From positions 1-35,806 of IMG/VR virus record IMGVR_UViG_3300027973_000013: DNA of 35,806 bases; one strand, given 5' to 3'. The position numbers were made by a program, and so were the translations under genes. A model generated the notes under the pieces. The model did not search any database, was not told the origin of the DNA, and saw only the letters and a program-made list of their open reading frames with translations. Origin of the DNA: a virus. The stretch's first letter is position 1, and each line of letters starts with the position of its first letter. Positions 12,286 through 19,765 of the stretch are shown piece by piece.

Positions 12286-14262
12286 GCCGTATACCGACAT
12301 GATCGCCACCTCTGCGTCAAGGGGCAAGCCCTTGGCCCACTCGGGCGGCGTACACATCACCTCTTTCAATCGCACGGCCATTTCTTCTGGCCGGTCGGTC
12401 TCTAGCACCACCTCGTCATGGACGTGGAGCACCACGTCATCAAGCTGGCGCAGCGTATGGCGCAGCAAGTCATTGGCGGTGGCTTGGGTGATATTTTCAC
12501 ACGCAAGCCCACGCCAAAGCCTTGCACGCGGCCATTCTTTTGCGTCTGCTGCTGGTTTCCAAGCGGCCTTGGCGTAGGTCACACCATCGGCGTCCAGCTT
12601 GGCAAATGGGTAGCACAGCACCCGACCAGAGGGCAGAGCGTACCAGAGATGCTGGCCGTCGAACATATAGGTGACCCGGCCCGCGCTGAACTCAAAACCT
12701 TTGTTTCTCATTGCTCGGGTATAGGCTTCTTCGAGCTGCTGCCAGTAGGGGACAGACCATGGATTGGCGCGTCGCCATGCGTCAACCATGCGCTTGGCCT
12801 CAAACTCGGTCAGTTGCACGCCATACGCCCGGCCCATGGCAGCGAAGGCACCAACGCCGCCGGCAAAGCCGCAGGCGAGTTCTTGCACCTTGCCGATCTG
12901 GCGCTGATCCTTGGTGACATCGGCAACGACCACGCCAAAGGTGGCAGCGGCGTTGACCTTGTACACGTCCTCGCCCTTGGCAAAGATGGTCAACTTGGCC
13001 TCGCCTGCGGGGCAGTTGGACAACCAAGGGTTGGCGCGGGCCTCGATAGCGGCCCAGTCAGCCACGACCAAATGCTTACCCGGCGCAGGCACAAGCGCGG
13101 GTCTGAGCATTCCTTTGAGGACGTCGGTGACCCGCTTGCCATATCTTGGGACGATGGCGTGTCCCCTGACCATTGCTGTGCGGGTGGCTTCAGGGTCTGC
13201 CGCACATTTACGGGTGAAATTGTGAACCTGGGCGCCGTAGCTAGAAGCACGGCCTGTAGCCGAGCCTCCAGCAAAGACAAACGCGCCTCGTACTCTCTGA
13301 TCTTCCACATCGGCAAGCTGCGCGAGTCGGCTGAATTTCGCAACCGACGACGCCCAGAGGTCGTCGGCGCACTGGATGACTTCTTGAACATGGGGTGGGA
13401 CATCCTCACAGTTTAATAAATTGGCCCTGACAGTCTTGTCAATGCTGTACTTCATCTCGCCGTCTTTGTAGGTTTCCATGAGCTTGAGGGCTTGCGGGCC
13501 CACACGCTCGATGACCCACTGGCGCATTTTGGGGGAGCGCACGCTGGTGATCGCGCCCTCGGTGACCTCGGCCACAATTTGCTCGATCTCGACCAACTCA
13601 TCGCTGGCGTACTTGATAGCCGCTTTGCACAAGGGCACATCGACCAAGACGCCCCGGTCGTTGATGCGTTCGTTGATGTGGTAGTCGAGCAGTTCATCCT
13701 CTGACAGTGGCCGCAGCGCCTTGCTGATCGAGCGCATGGCCCGGACGTCTTGCTCGCAGTAGGCCACCATCTCGGCCATCAGAACCGGGTCTTGCCTAAA
13801 AGTTCCATCGGCCTGGGGGATTGAGAGCAAGCGGATCAACTGCGAGCCGCGATGGTCTTTCTTCATGGACGCGCCAGCAAAGCGCCCCACATCTTCAAGC
13901 GAACCCGGCGCGCAGTTGGCGCGGGCTTGGGTGGCGGTGCAGTAGAACTGTGTTAACTCAAAATTTATCTGCAAGACATACCAGAAGATCAGGCGCTCAA
14001 ACGCTGCGTTGTGGGCGTAGATCGGGCCTTTGTATTCTGCAACCCAACGGGGAAATGGTTGGTCGGGCGTCCATGTTTGGACGTCTTCGTCCTTGTATGC
14101 GTAGGACATGCACAGCACTTCGGTGCTTGCATCTTGAGCGTAGTTGTAAACGCCTGCGGCTTTTAGGTCGCAGCGTGATCTTGTCTCGAAATCTAAAAAA
14201 AGCATAGAAAGGCGGGGCGACTTAAAGGGCACATAAAGAAGGAACATGTCCCACAGCGTCAA
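12280..14262 (-). CDS. Family A DNA polymerase with 3'-5' exonuclease
   Basis: A 660-aa replicative polymerase. The exonuclease domain has DFET (D24, E26), YAHNAAFE (82-89) and YCEQDV (168-173). The polymerase domain has motif A VVADWAAIEAR (D402), motif B RQIGKVQELACGFAGG (K458) and motif C HVHDEVV (D616, E617). No 5'-3' exonuclease domain is present, as in other phage replicative A-family enzymes. The TTG at 14262 has GGAG close upstream; other candidates are ATG 14247 and ATG 14205 (just before DFET), which lack a Shine-Dalgarno. The primase-helicase follows 39 bases downstream. Confidence 0.93.
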   Translation of the reverse strand: MTLWDMFLLYVPFKSPRLSMLFLDFETRSRCDLKAAGVYNYAQDASTEVLCMSYAYKDEDVQTWTPDQPFPRWVAEYKGPIYAHNAAFERLIFWYVLQINFELTQFYCTATQARANCAPGSLEDVGRFAGASMKKDHRGSQLIRLLSIPQADGTFRQDPVLMAEMVAYCEQDVRAMRSISKALRPLSEDELLDYHINERINDRGVLVDVPLCKAAIKYASDELVEIEQIVAEVTEGAITSVRSPKMRQWVIERVGPQALKLMETYKDGEMKYSIDKTVRANLLNCEDVPPHVQEVIQCADDLWASSVAKFSRLAQLADVEDQRVRGAFVFAGGSATGRASSYGAQVHNFTRKCAADPEATRTAMVRGHAIVPRYGKRVTDVLKGMLRPALVPAPGKHLVVADWAAIEARANPWLSNCPAGEAKLTIFAKGEDVYKVNAAATFGVVVADVTKDQRQIGKVQELACGFAGGVGAFAAMGRAYGVQLTEFEAKRMVDAWRRANPWSVPYWQQLEEAYTRAMRNKGFEFSAGRVTYMFDGQHLWYALPSGRVLCYPFAKLDADGVTYAKAAWKPAADAKEWPRARLWRGLACENITQATANDLLRHTLRQLDDVVLHVHDEVVLETDRPEEMAVRLKEVMCTPPEWAKGLPLDAEVAIMSVYGK

Positions 14263-14291
14263 GCAGCTCCCCAGTGCCGCCCCTATTTCAA

Positions 14292-14930
14292 TCAGGCAGA
14301 CCGACGACGACGGCCAGCGGGCGCGGCTGGTGCTTCTTCAGCCTTGGGGGCTTCGGGTTCACCATCCATGCTGACCCATTCGACAACCTCAAACACCGGG
14401 GTGAAGATTTTGCCGTAGGACTTGTGGGCGTAGTGATCCTTTTTGAGGCGCACAATTGCTACTGGCTTGGCTTGGTCCTTTTCGACCTGTTCAGCCAATA
14501 GCACAGCCAAGGTCTGCACAGCGCGTTTGCCGCCCACTGACGTGGTGGTGTACCGCGCTTCCATGCCCTTGTCGTCGCCGCTGACACACTTGAGGCTCAT
14601 GCCCACTTGTGTCTCCCAGCCTTTTTTTGCGCCGGGGGGCGCTTCATCAAGCTCGGGCAGCGGTTGGGACACCGACGCCATTTTCTCGGCCAGCACTTCG
14701 CCGTCGCCCCAGGCGATAAAGCCGTGGACAAAGCTGAAGGGGTTGATGGCCCAAGTGGAGTCGTCTTCCACTTCGGTCTGATCGGCACCGAAGACCCAAT
14801 GGCCAGTTTTATCCATTTTGAGGATAACTGTACCGGCTGGGCCCACGTCTGCTTGGATCGCGCGCAAAGCGGTTGAGAGGGTGGAGACTGCGGGCAAGCC
14901 CGCCTGAGAGAACGCTACTAAATTGGACAT
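14292..14930 (-). CDS. Putative ssDNA-binding-type replication protein
   Basis: A 212-aa protein between the nuclease and polymerase genes, where phages with this module usually encode a single-stranded DNA-binding protein. The core contains beta-strand-like blocks (GHWVFGADQTEVEDDSTWAI, VAIVRLKKDHYAHKSYGKIF). It ends in an acidic then basic, low-complexity tail (EPEAPKAEEAPAAPAGRRRR). The usual SSB tail is acidic to the end, so the final RRRRSA is unusual. Function is assigned from gene order, size and composition, not from a diagnostic motif. Confidence 0.55.
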   Translation of the reverse strand: MSNLVAFSQAGLPAVSTLSTALRAIQADVGPAGTVILKMDKTGHWVFGADQTEVEDDSTWAINPFSFVHGFIAWGDGEVLAEKMASVSQPLPELDEAPPGAKKGWETQVGMSLKCVSGDDKGMEARYTTTSVGGKRAVQTLAVLLAEQVEKDQAKPVAIVRLKKDHYAHKSYGKIFTPVFEVVEWVSMDGEPEAPKAEEAPAAPAGRRRRSA

Positions 14931-14939
14931 TTCTGTTCC

Positions 14940-16067
14940 TTATTGAAGTTTAGAAAGGGCAGCAGTGAGTTGCTTCCCGATTTGAATCACCGCCGGCCTG
15001 GGATCACTCTCAGACGCGATGGTGGTACCCGAACTGACGGCGACGACCAAATCATCGGGCAGGGCTTGCTTGCGCTTTTTGAGCGCCTTCTCAGCCTTGG
15101 CCGGTGAAATGATAGAAGTCTCCATCACCTCAGATTCTGTGAGACCGAACGCAAACAGGGCGACTTTGGCCTTGTCTTCGTCAGTCCACTGTCTGATGGC
15201 ACGCTTGGCCACCAACTTGTAATCAGGCAGTTTAGCACCGCTGTCCAGCATTTGAAGGGCCAGCGCGCGCAGGTCACTGATCCACTGCTCCAGCATGTCG
15301 GCGTTCTTCAGATACGCGCTGATCTGGGGCGCATCCAATGCGTCGATCGACGTTTTCAAGGCCCGGTCAACAGCGCCGGTCATCTGTGGGCAGATGGGCT
15401 TGGCTGCGCACCAGCGGCAATGGTCGCCGGTCTTGAGTTGGGCGTCTGGCTGCTGGGCCAGCTTGACCGCCTGCACCAACTGCAATTCAAACTCAGCAAT
15501 GCGCTTTGGCGTGGTCACCCAGCGCTTGACTTGGGGCGGCTGCACGATTACGCACTCGATCTCATCGACGCCATCAAACGCCCACTTGGCGGCCTCAGTG
15601 CGCATGGATGCAGCGGCGTAGAACATCAACTGCGGGTTCTCTTCGACTTCCACCGCGACACCATCGCCGAACTTCCAATCCAGCACAATTGCACGGTTGC
15701 CCACGCGACCGATGAGATCAGTAGAGCCAAAAACACCGGGAAGTAAATCACCAAAGCCAACGCGTGTTTCAGCTTCAATTTCCATCTCCTTAGTTGGGTC
15801 AATCTCATCGAGCGCGGCCATCGCCACTTTGAGCTTGTTGTCGATCAACTCTTGCGTCAGCACTTGGTCTTCGTACTTGGTGCCCAGGTAGTGCTCGGGC
15901 GGGTTGTCGCTCATCACGATGTCAGCGATGACGTTGTGCAACAGCGTGCCCTCATCGGCGTATTTGTTGCTGGGCTGGGGCGGCATCTTTTGCACCAAGG
16001 CCACGGAGCCTGGGCAGTTGATGACGCGCTTGGCGGTCGAGCCGCCGACGATGTTACTGTGCTGCAT
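14940..16067 (-). CDS. DUF2800-type PD-(D/E)XK nuclease with Fe-S cysteines
   Basis: A 375-aa Cas4/RecB-like nuclease. H44 (TLLHNVIAD), D117 (GSTDLIG), D130 and K132 (VLDWKFGDG) form the PD-(D/E)XK active site, with Q146 in NPQLMFY as the RecB motif. Four cysteines, C18 and the cluster C217-x2-C220-x5-C226, match the iron-sulphur arrangement of Cas4 and AddB. The enzyme probably processes DNA ends or flaps during replication and recombination. The start overlaps the upstream 52-aa gene by 14 bases. Confidence 0.85.
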   Translation of the reverse strand: MQHSNIVGGSTAKRVINCPGSVALVQKMPPQPSNKYADEGTLLHNVIADIVMSDNPPEHYLGTKYEDQVLTQELIDNKLKVAMAALDEIDPTKEMEIEAETRVGFGDLLPGVFGSTDLIGRVGNRAIVLDWKFGDGVAVEVEENPQLMFYAAASMRTEAAKWAFDGVDEIECVIVQPPQVKRWVTTPKRIAEFELQLVQAVKLAQQPDAQLKTGDHCRWCAAKPICPQMTGAVDRALKTSIDALDAPQISAYLKNADMLEQWISDLRALALQMLDSGAKLPDYKLVAKRAIRQWTDEDKAKVALFAFGLTESEVMETSIISPAKAEKALKKRKQALPDDLVVAVSSGTTIASESDPRPAVIQIGKQLTAALSKLQ

Positions 16068-16212
16068 CTGGTGTTTCCTCTTTTGTGAATTTAATTTCGC
16101 CGCTGTAAGTGTAGGTTTTGATCTCTACTGAATTGAAGGCATCTGGGAATCTGGCTTGCGCCCATTCCAACAGAATTTGCTCTGCTTCTTTGGTGGTGAT
16201 TTTTAGTTCCAT
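16054..16212 (-). CDS. 52-aa protein, first gene of leftward replication operon
   Basis: MELKITTKEAEQILLEWAQA is a helix-rich start followed by a beta-like TYTYSGEIKFTKEE. The ATG at 16212 has a perfect AAAGGAG at 7-base spacing, the strongest ribosome-binding site in this region, so expression should be high. It lies directly after the divergent promoter. The TAA is inside the nuclease gene start (14-base overlap). No family is recognised; an accessory to replication is plausible from position. Confidence 0.75.
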   Translation of the reverse strand: MELKITTKEAEQILLEWAQARFPDAFNSVEIKTYTYSGEIKFTKEETPDAAQ

Positions 16213-16238
16213 GTGGACTCTCCTTTAGTTAATGAGCC

Positions 16239-16281
16239 TTGACTGTAGCACAAAAAATAAAAGTGTGCTAAACTTTTTGAC
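16239..16281. promoter_or_regulatory. Divergent promoter with shared palindrome
   Basis: TAGCACA (16246-16252) and TGTGCTA (16264-16270) form a perfect inverted repeat. Each arm reads as an extended -10: rightward TG-C-TAAACT (16267-16274) and leftward TG-C-TACAGT (16250-16242). The rightward start point would fall on the ATG at 16282, a leaderless mRNA. A protein binding the palindrome would control both replication arms. Confidence 0.5.
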
Positions 16282-16569
16282 ATGCTTGAAAAAGAAATTG
16301 AAAAATACTTTGTCTGGACTGTGGAGCGCATGGGCGGCAAGACGTGGAAGTTCACGTCACCGGGGCGCAAAGGTGTGGCTGACAGGATCGCTTGTTTGCC
16401 TGATGGCAGCACATGGTTTGTGGAGTTGAAGACCAAGGGTGGCAGGCTGAGTGAGTTGCAGAAAATTTTTATGTCGGACATGGCGTTGCTGAATCAGCGC
16501 TATGCGTGTTTATGGACCAAGGAACAAATTGATGGTTTCGTTACGACCGTATCAAGAGCAGGCCGCTGA
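16282..16569 (+). CDS. VRR-NUC domain nuclease
   Basis: A 95-aa single-domain nuclease. GRKGVADRI (D34) and WFVELKTKGGRLS (E48, K50) form the D...ExK catalytic core of VRR-NUC proteins, followed by SELQK, the usual helix. Stand-alone VRR-NUC proteins of phages are thought to cut branched DNA such as Holliday junctions. It overlaps the helicase gene start by 38 bases, and the pair is a common phage arrangement. There is no Shine-Dalgarno before the ATG. Confidence 0.9.
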   Translation: MLEKEIEKYFVWTVERMGGKTWKFTSPGRKGVADRIACLPDGSTWFVELKTKGGRLSELQKIFMSDMALLNQRYACLWTKEQIDGFVTTVSRAGR

Positions 16570-17884
16570 CTTCTTGTTTGAGCACGACCGCGCCATGGTG
16601 CTGGCCCCGGTGGGTGCTGGCAAGACAGCGATCACGCTGACGGCCATGGACGCCATGATCAAAGACGGCCACGTCAAGCGCTGGTTGGTGGTTGCGCCCA
16701 AGCGCGTTTGTACCGACGTGTGGCCCATCGAAGCCGCCAAGTGGAGCAAGCACTTGAAGCTGGCCATTGCGGTGGGCACACCCAAGCAGCGCAACGACGC
16801 GTTTAACAGCGACGCCAATGTCATCGTCATCAACTACGACAACTTGCAATGGTTGGCCGATGTATGTGGCGTAACAGATGACGGCCTGCCTGTGGACGGC
16901 TTGGTGTTTGATGAGCTGACCAAGCTCAAGAACCCATCAGGCGCACGCTTCAAAGCGTTTGACAAGATCATCAAAAACGTGCCCATTCGCTGGGGCTTGA
17001 CCGGCAGCTTCACCAGCAACGGCTTAGAGGACGTCTTCGGCCAGTGCAAGATCATTGACCTGAGTCTGCTGGGCCGCTCCAAAGGCGCGTTCATGCAGCA
17101 GTATTTTGTGTTGATCAACAAGGAGTTTGGCGAGTGGGCGCCACGGGTTGGGTCGTTGGCCAAGGTCATGGAAAAGATCAAGCCGGCGACGTTTGTATTG
17201 GAGCCAGGCGAGTACAAGGACAAGCTGCCCCCGCTGCACGTTGTCGAGGTGCGCTGCGACTTGATCGACCGCAAGCCGTATGAAAAGATGAAGGCCGACT
17301 TCGTGGTGGAGTTCCCCGACGCCAAGGCCATTGCGGCCAACGGGGGTGTCGTGACCGGCAAGCTGCAACAAATGGCCAGCGGGTTTGTGTACGACACGCG
17401 AAAGCAAGCCTCCGAAACACCCGGTAGATTCATTGTCACACAGACGCCGGTGTGGTTTAGCCCACACAAATTTGACCGCTTGGAGGAATTGCTTGATGAG
17501 AACCAGCACGCAAATACCATCATTGTTTACCAGTACCAAGAAGAGCTCGCCGAACTCAAGCGCCGCTTCAACCCCACGACTCTTGATGACGACCGAGCCA
17601 TCGAGCGATGGAATGCTGGACAAGTCAGGCTACTGGCCGTCCACCCCAAGTCAGCCGGTCACGGGCTCAACCTACAGCACGGCGGGTGTCACATGGTGTT
17701 TCTGTCCCTGCCGTGGAGTCTGGAGTTATACGAACAAGTCATTGGTCGTTTGCACCGCTCGGGGCAAGCGCACGCTGTGTGGTGCTACGTGATGCTGACC
17801 AACAAAACGATTGACGAGAAAATTTTTGCCGCCTTGCATGACAAGCGGGCGGTGTCGGAGATTGCCATGGAGAGTTTGAAATGA
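16532..17884 (+). CDS. SNF2-type DNA helicase/translocase
   Basis: A 450-aa superfamily 2 protein. Motif I is APVGAGKT, motif II FDELTKLKN (DELT in place of DEAH), motif III LTGSFTSNG, and the C-terminal half has HPKSAGHGLNLQ (motif V) and QVIGRLHRSGQ (motif VI), the SNF2/Swi2 signatures. It probably remodels or branch-migrates phage DNA with the neighbouring VRR-NUC nuclease. I chose ATG 16532 because AAGGA (16519-16523) lies 8 bases upstream; ATG 16502 would add ten residues without a ribosome site. Confidence 0.9.
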   Translation: MVSLRPYQEQAADFLFEHDRAMVLAPVGAGKTAITLTAMDAMIKDGHVKRWLVVAPKRVCTDVWPIEAAKWSKHLKLAIAVGTPKQRNDAFNSDANVIVINYDNLQWLADVCGVTDDGLPVDGLVFDELTKLKNPSGARFKAFDKIIKNVPIRWGLTGSFTSNGLEDVFGQCKIIDLSLLGRSKGAFMQQYFVLINKEFGEWAPRVGSLAKVMEKIKPATFVLEPGEYKDKLPPLHVVEVRCDLIDRKPYEKMKADFVVEFPDAKAIAANGGVVTGKLQQMASGFVYDTRKQASETPGRFIVTQTPVWFSPHKFDRLEELLDENQHANTIIVYQYQEELAELKRRFNPTTLDDDRAIERWNAGQVRLLAVHPKSAGHGLNLQHGGCHMVFLSLPWSLELYEQVIGRLHRSGQAHAVWCYVMLTNKTIDEKIFAALHDKRAVSEIAMESLK

Positions 17885-18048
17885 AACGACTAGACCTGTG
17901 GAAGGCGCAACTCAAAGCGGCGCGATCCATATTAAAAATTCACCGCAAAGACGCCAATGCTGCCGAGCGGACGTTACGACGCACACTTGATTTGATAGCT
18001 AAACTGGAGGCAAAAATTGGAAATCACTTGGCGAAAACTGAACGCTGA
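17881..18048 (+). CDS. 55-aa helical protein
   Basis: Starts in an ATGA overlap with the helicase stop. MKRLDLWKAQLKAARSILKI and the rest are strongly basic and helical, likely one long coiled coil. It overlaps the following TTG-start gene by 32 bases. Function unknown; it may be an accessory to the helicase because of the coupling. Confidence 0.65.
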   Translation: MKRLDLWKAQLKAARSILKIHRKDANAAERTLRRTLDLIAKLEAKIGNHLAKTER

Positions 18049-18208
18049 ACTCAAGACTTTGGATGAAGCCAAGGTGCTTGAGATGCTGCTGGCCGAACGA
18101 CGGTCAGGCAAACGAGTGTCTGTGCTGGAGCGGCTGCACCAGCGTTACACGGCCTTGCGGGCATCCCGCGAGCGGATTGAAATCTTACAGGAGGCAAGAC
18201 GACCATGA
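18017..18208 (+). CDS. 63-aa helical protein with TTG start
   Basis: The TTG at 18017 follows GGAGG at 6-base spacing, a strong site that supports this rare start. The protein (MEITWRKLNAELKTLDEAKV, later SVLERLHQRYTALRASRERI) is helical and basic. The end overlaps the next ATG by 4 bases. No family is recognised. Confidence 0.65.
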   Translation: MEITWRKLNAELKTLDEAKVLEMLLAERRSGKRVSVLERLHQRYTALRASRERIEILQEARRP

Positions 18209-18405
18209 GCGATTGGACACCACCCCCCGGCACCAAGGTCACCCGACCATGGATAAATGTAGACCACCCACGTTACAAGTGGACGACAGGCGCTGACGTG
18301 CAGGCGACTTGGCGCAAGCAAGGCTGGGTAGCACCCAGCGCGAGCCTGCCCCCGCCCCCGCCCGAGAAGTTTATCGAACCCAAACCGTTGCGCCGGGTGA
18401 GGTAA
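18205..18405 (+). CDS. 66-aa proline-rich protein
   Basis: MSDWTPPPGTKVTRPWINVD has little regular structure; near the C-terminus lies a run of five prolines (PSASLPPPPPEKF) and a basic tail (PLRRVR). Such chains often bind other proteins. ATGA overlap with the previous gene. Function unknown. Confidence 0.6.
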   Translation: MSDWTPPPGTKVTRPWINVDHPRYKWTTGADVQATWRKQGWVAPSASLPPPPPEKFIEPKPLRRVR

Positions 18406-18408
18406 GCC

Positions 18409-18567
18409 ATGCCCAGACCAAAGAGTGAAATAACCGACGTGACCAAGACCGTCAGCGCCCGGTTGATCCCGGCGCATTACGCCGAGTGGAAGCGCTTGGG
18501 CGGCGTCAAGTGGCTGCGCCAGCAGCTCTCGCAAAGTCTCAAGGAGCAACGCGATGCCCGCATTTGA
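18409..18567 (+). CDS. 52-aa ribbon-helix-helix-like protein
   Basis: MPRPKSEITDVTKTVSARLI gives a short strand (KTVSARLI) followed by helices HYAEWKRLGG and VKWLRQQLSQSLKEQR, the layout of Arc/MetJ-type ribbon-helix-helix DNA-binding proteins. It could be a small regulator of phage or host genes. Overlaps the next gene by 14 bases. Confidence 0.6.
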   Translation: MPRPKSEITDVTKTVSARLIPAHYAEWKRLGGVKWLRQQLSQSLKEQRDARI

Positions 18568-18703
18568 CACATGGAGCCAAGAGAACCTGGCCAAATTTGC
18601 TGCTGAAGCCTACGCCAAGATGCAAGAGCAAGACGACCGCATCCAGCACTTGCAAAACGATTTGAAAGACGCCATCAACGCATACCGGGAGTTACTGAAA
18701 TGA
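18554..18703 (+). CDS. 49-aa coiled-coil protein
   Basis: MPAFDTWSQENLAKFAAEAY continues into a heptad-like helix (MQEQDDRIQHLQNDLKDAI). Both ends overlap neighbours (14 bases before, ATGA after). A small oligomeric protein is likely; function unknown. Confidence 0.6.
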   Translation: MPAFDTWSQENLAKFAAEAYAKMQEQDDRIQHLQNDLKDAINAYRELLK

Positions 18704-18855
18704 AAGACCCACAGGACTGCACCTACCCACAAGAGGCGCTGTGTTTGCACGAATGCAAACAGGCTTGCCAGAAGCGCTCTGGCTGGCGCAAAGTACAAAT
18801 TGACGACGCCGAGGAAGAGGCATGGAAAGAACTGGAGAAGAAAAATGGACAATGA
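18700..18855 (+). CDS. 51-aa cysteine-containing protein
   Basis: Cysteines at 7, 15, 19 and 23 (DCTYPQEALCLHECKQACQK) could bind a metal, and the C-terminal half is an acidic-basic helix (DDAEEEAWKELEKK). Starts in an ATGA overlap and overlaps the next gene by 11 bases. I do not recognise a named family. Confidence 0.6.
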   Translation: MKDPQDCTYPQEALCLHECKQACQKRSGWRKVQIDDAEEEAWKELEKKNGQ

Positions 18856-19069
18856 TCAGAAATTTTGGTTGTGCGCTTGGGCCATGGTGCTGGCGTTCTT
18901 TATAACGCTTATGGTGTGCGTCACCATCAACGCCCATGGCAAGCGGGATAAGTGGGAGAAGGCCGTGAGCAACGGCGCAGACCCTATGGTCACGGCCTGT
19001 GCGCTGGACGGCGTGAACAGCCACGCAGAAACGGCTATCTGCACAATCTTGGCACAGGGGCGCAAATGA
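18845..19069 (+). CDS. 74-aa single-span membrane protein
   Basis: ATG 18845 is preceded by GGAG; the longer reading from 18800 lies in the previous gene. MDNDQKFWLCAWAMVLAFFI and the next residues form one membrane segment (about 8-28), followed by a soluble part with two cysteines that could pair outside the membrane (DPMVTACALDG, ETAICTILAQG). Role unknown; its position far from the lysis cassette argues against a spanin. Confidence 0.65.
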   Translation: MDNDQKFWLCAWAMVLAFFITLMVCVTINAHGKRDKWEKAVSNGADPMVTACALDGVNSHAETAICTILAQGRK

Positions 19070-19107
19070 CACACGAAGAAATTGACATCAGAGGAATGAA
19101 AAAATGA
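19066..19107 (+). CDS. 13-codon leader-like mini-ORF
   Basis: MTHEEIDIRGMKK bridges two genes: its ATG overlaps the previous stop and its TGA overlaps the next ATG, both as ATGA. It may merely carry ribosomes across (translational coupling), and GAGGAATG inside it is the ribosome site of the next gene. A real peptide product is uncertain. Confidence 0.25.
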   Translation: MTHEEIDIRGMKK

Positions 19108-19673
19108 CTGACAAAGAACTATTTAAGCTGGCGCTTGATGCGTTGAATTCAATGAAAGAAGCATTGGCAGAGCATGAAGAGCCAACAACTTTTAACGAAG
19201 ATGAAGCCATCACAGCCATTAAAGAAGCATTGGCACAGCCAGAGCAAGAGCCTGTGGCGTGGATTGAAAAAGATATGCAATGCGATGACTTTGACCCTGA
19301 CAGTGTGACTTGTGAAAAGCCAACAATAGCCGCAAATGGATGGGAATGGGTTGCCCTCTACACCCACCCACCACAGCGCACAGAGCAAGAGCCTGTGGCG
19401 CTTGACCTCAGCCAAGTAAATCGACTCACTCACTTCAAAACAAACGGAATCATCGACGCGCAAAAGTACAACATCACTGGTTTTGTTCTCACAAATGGTG
19501 ATGGCAAAAAGTGCATCAGCGATATGGCCGCTGTTCGTTGGTTTGACAATAAAGATTTTTTTGGAATGATGCACAACGAACCAGCACAGCGCACAGAGCC
19601 TGTGATTGACAAATCTGCGGCAATCCGCATTGCAACCGCACTAGGGTGGACACCACCAAAGGAGAACACATGA
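19104..19673 (+). CDS. Phage accessory protein with repeated EQEPVA motif
   Basis: A 189-aa protein of a mosaic family common in enterobacterial and environmental phages: an N-terminal helix (LALDALNSMKEALAEHE), then short modules separated by QPEQEPVAW, PPQRTEQEPVAL and PAQRTEPVIDK. The middle contains TGFVLTNGDGKKCISDM, and the end AAIRIATALGWTPPKENT. These proteins tend to vary by module swapping and have no established function. Codon use is A-richer than that of its neighbours, which suggests recent acquisition. Confidence 0.65.
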   Translation: MTDKELFKLALDALNSMKEALAEHEEPTTFNEDEAITAIKEALAQPEQEPVAWIEKDMQCDDFDPDSVTCEKPTIAANGWEWVALYTHPPQRTEQEPVALDLSQVNRLTHFKTNGIIDAQKYNITGFVLTNGDGKKCISDMAAVRWFDNKDFFGMMHNEPAQRTEPVIDKSAAIRIATALGWTPPKENT

Positions 19674-19765
19674 TTGGATTGTTTTTAATCCTGTGTTTGG
19701 GCGCGGCCATCACGATCATGGCTGGGTGGCTATTCGTTCAGATTCTGCTATGGACTGAGGAATAG
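19670..19765 (+). CDS. 31-aa membrane peptide, last gene of rightward operon
   Basis: MIGLFLILCLGAAITIMAGW is a membrane span; the tail ends LLWTEE. AAGGAG lies just upstream and the ATG overlaps the preceding stop, so translation is credible. Its last 18 bases overlap the convergent lysozyme gene. Confidence 0.6.
   Translation: MIGLFLILCLGAAITIMAGWLFVQILLWTEE

Noticed and set aside
12418-13416. 332-codon plus-strand frame opposite the DNA polymerase
   Set aside because: Antisense to the conserved polymerase domains; its length reflects codon bias of the real gene.
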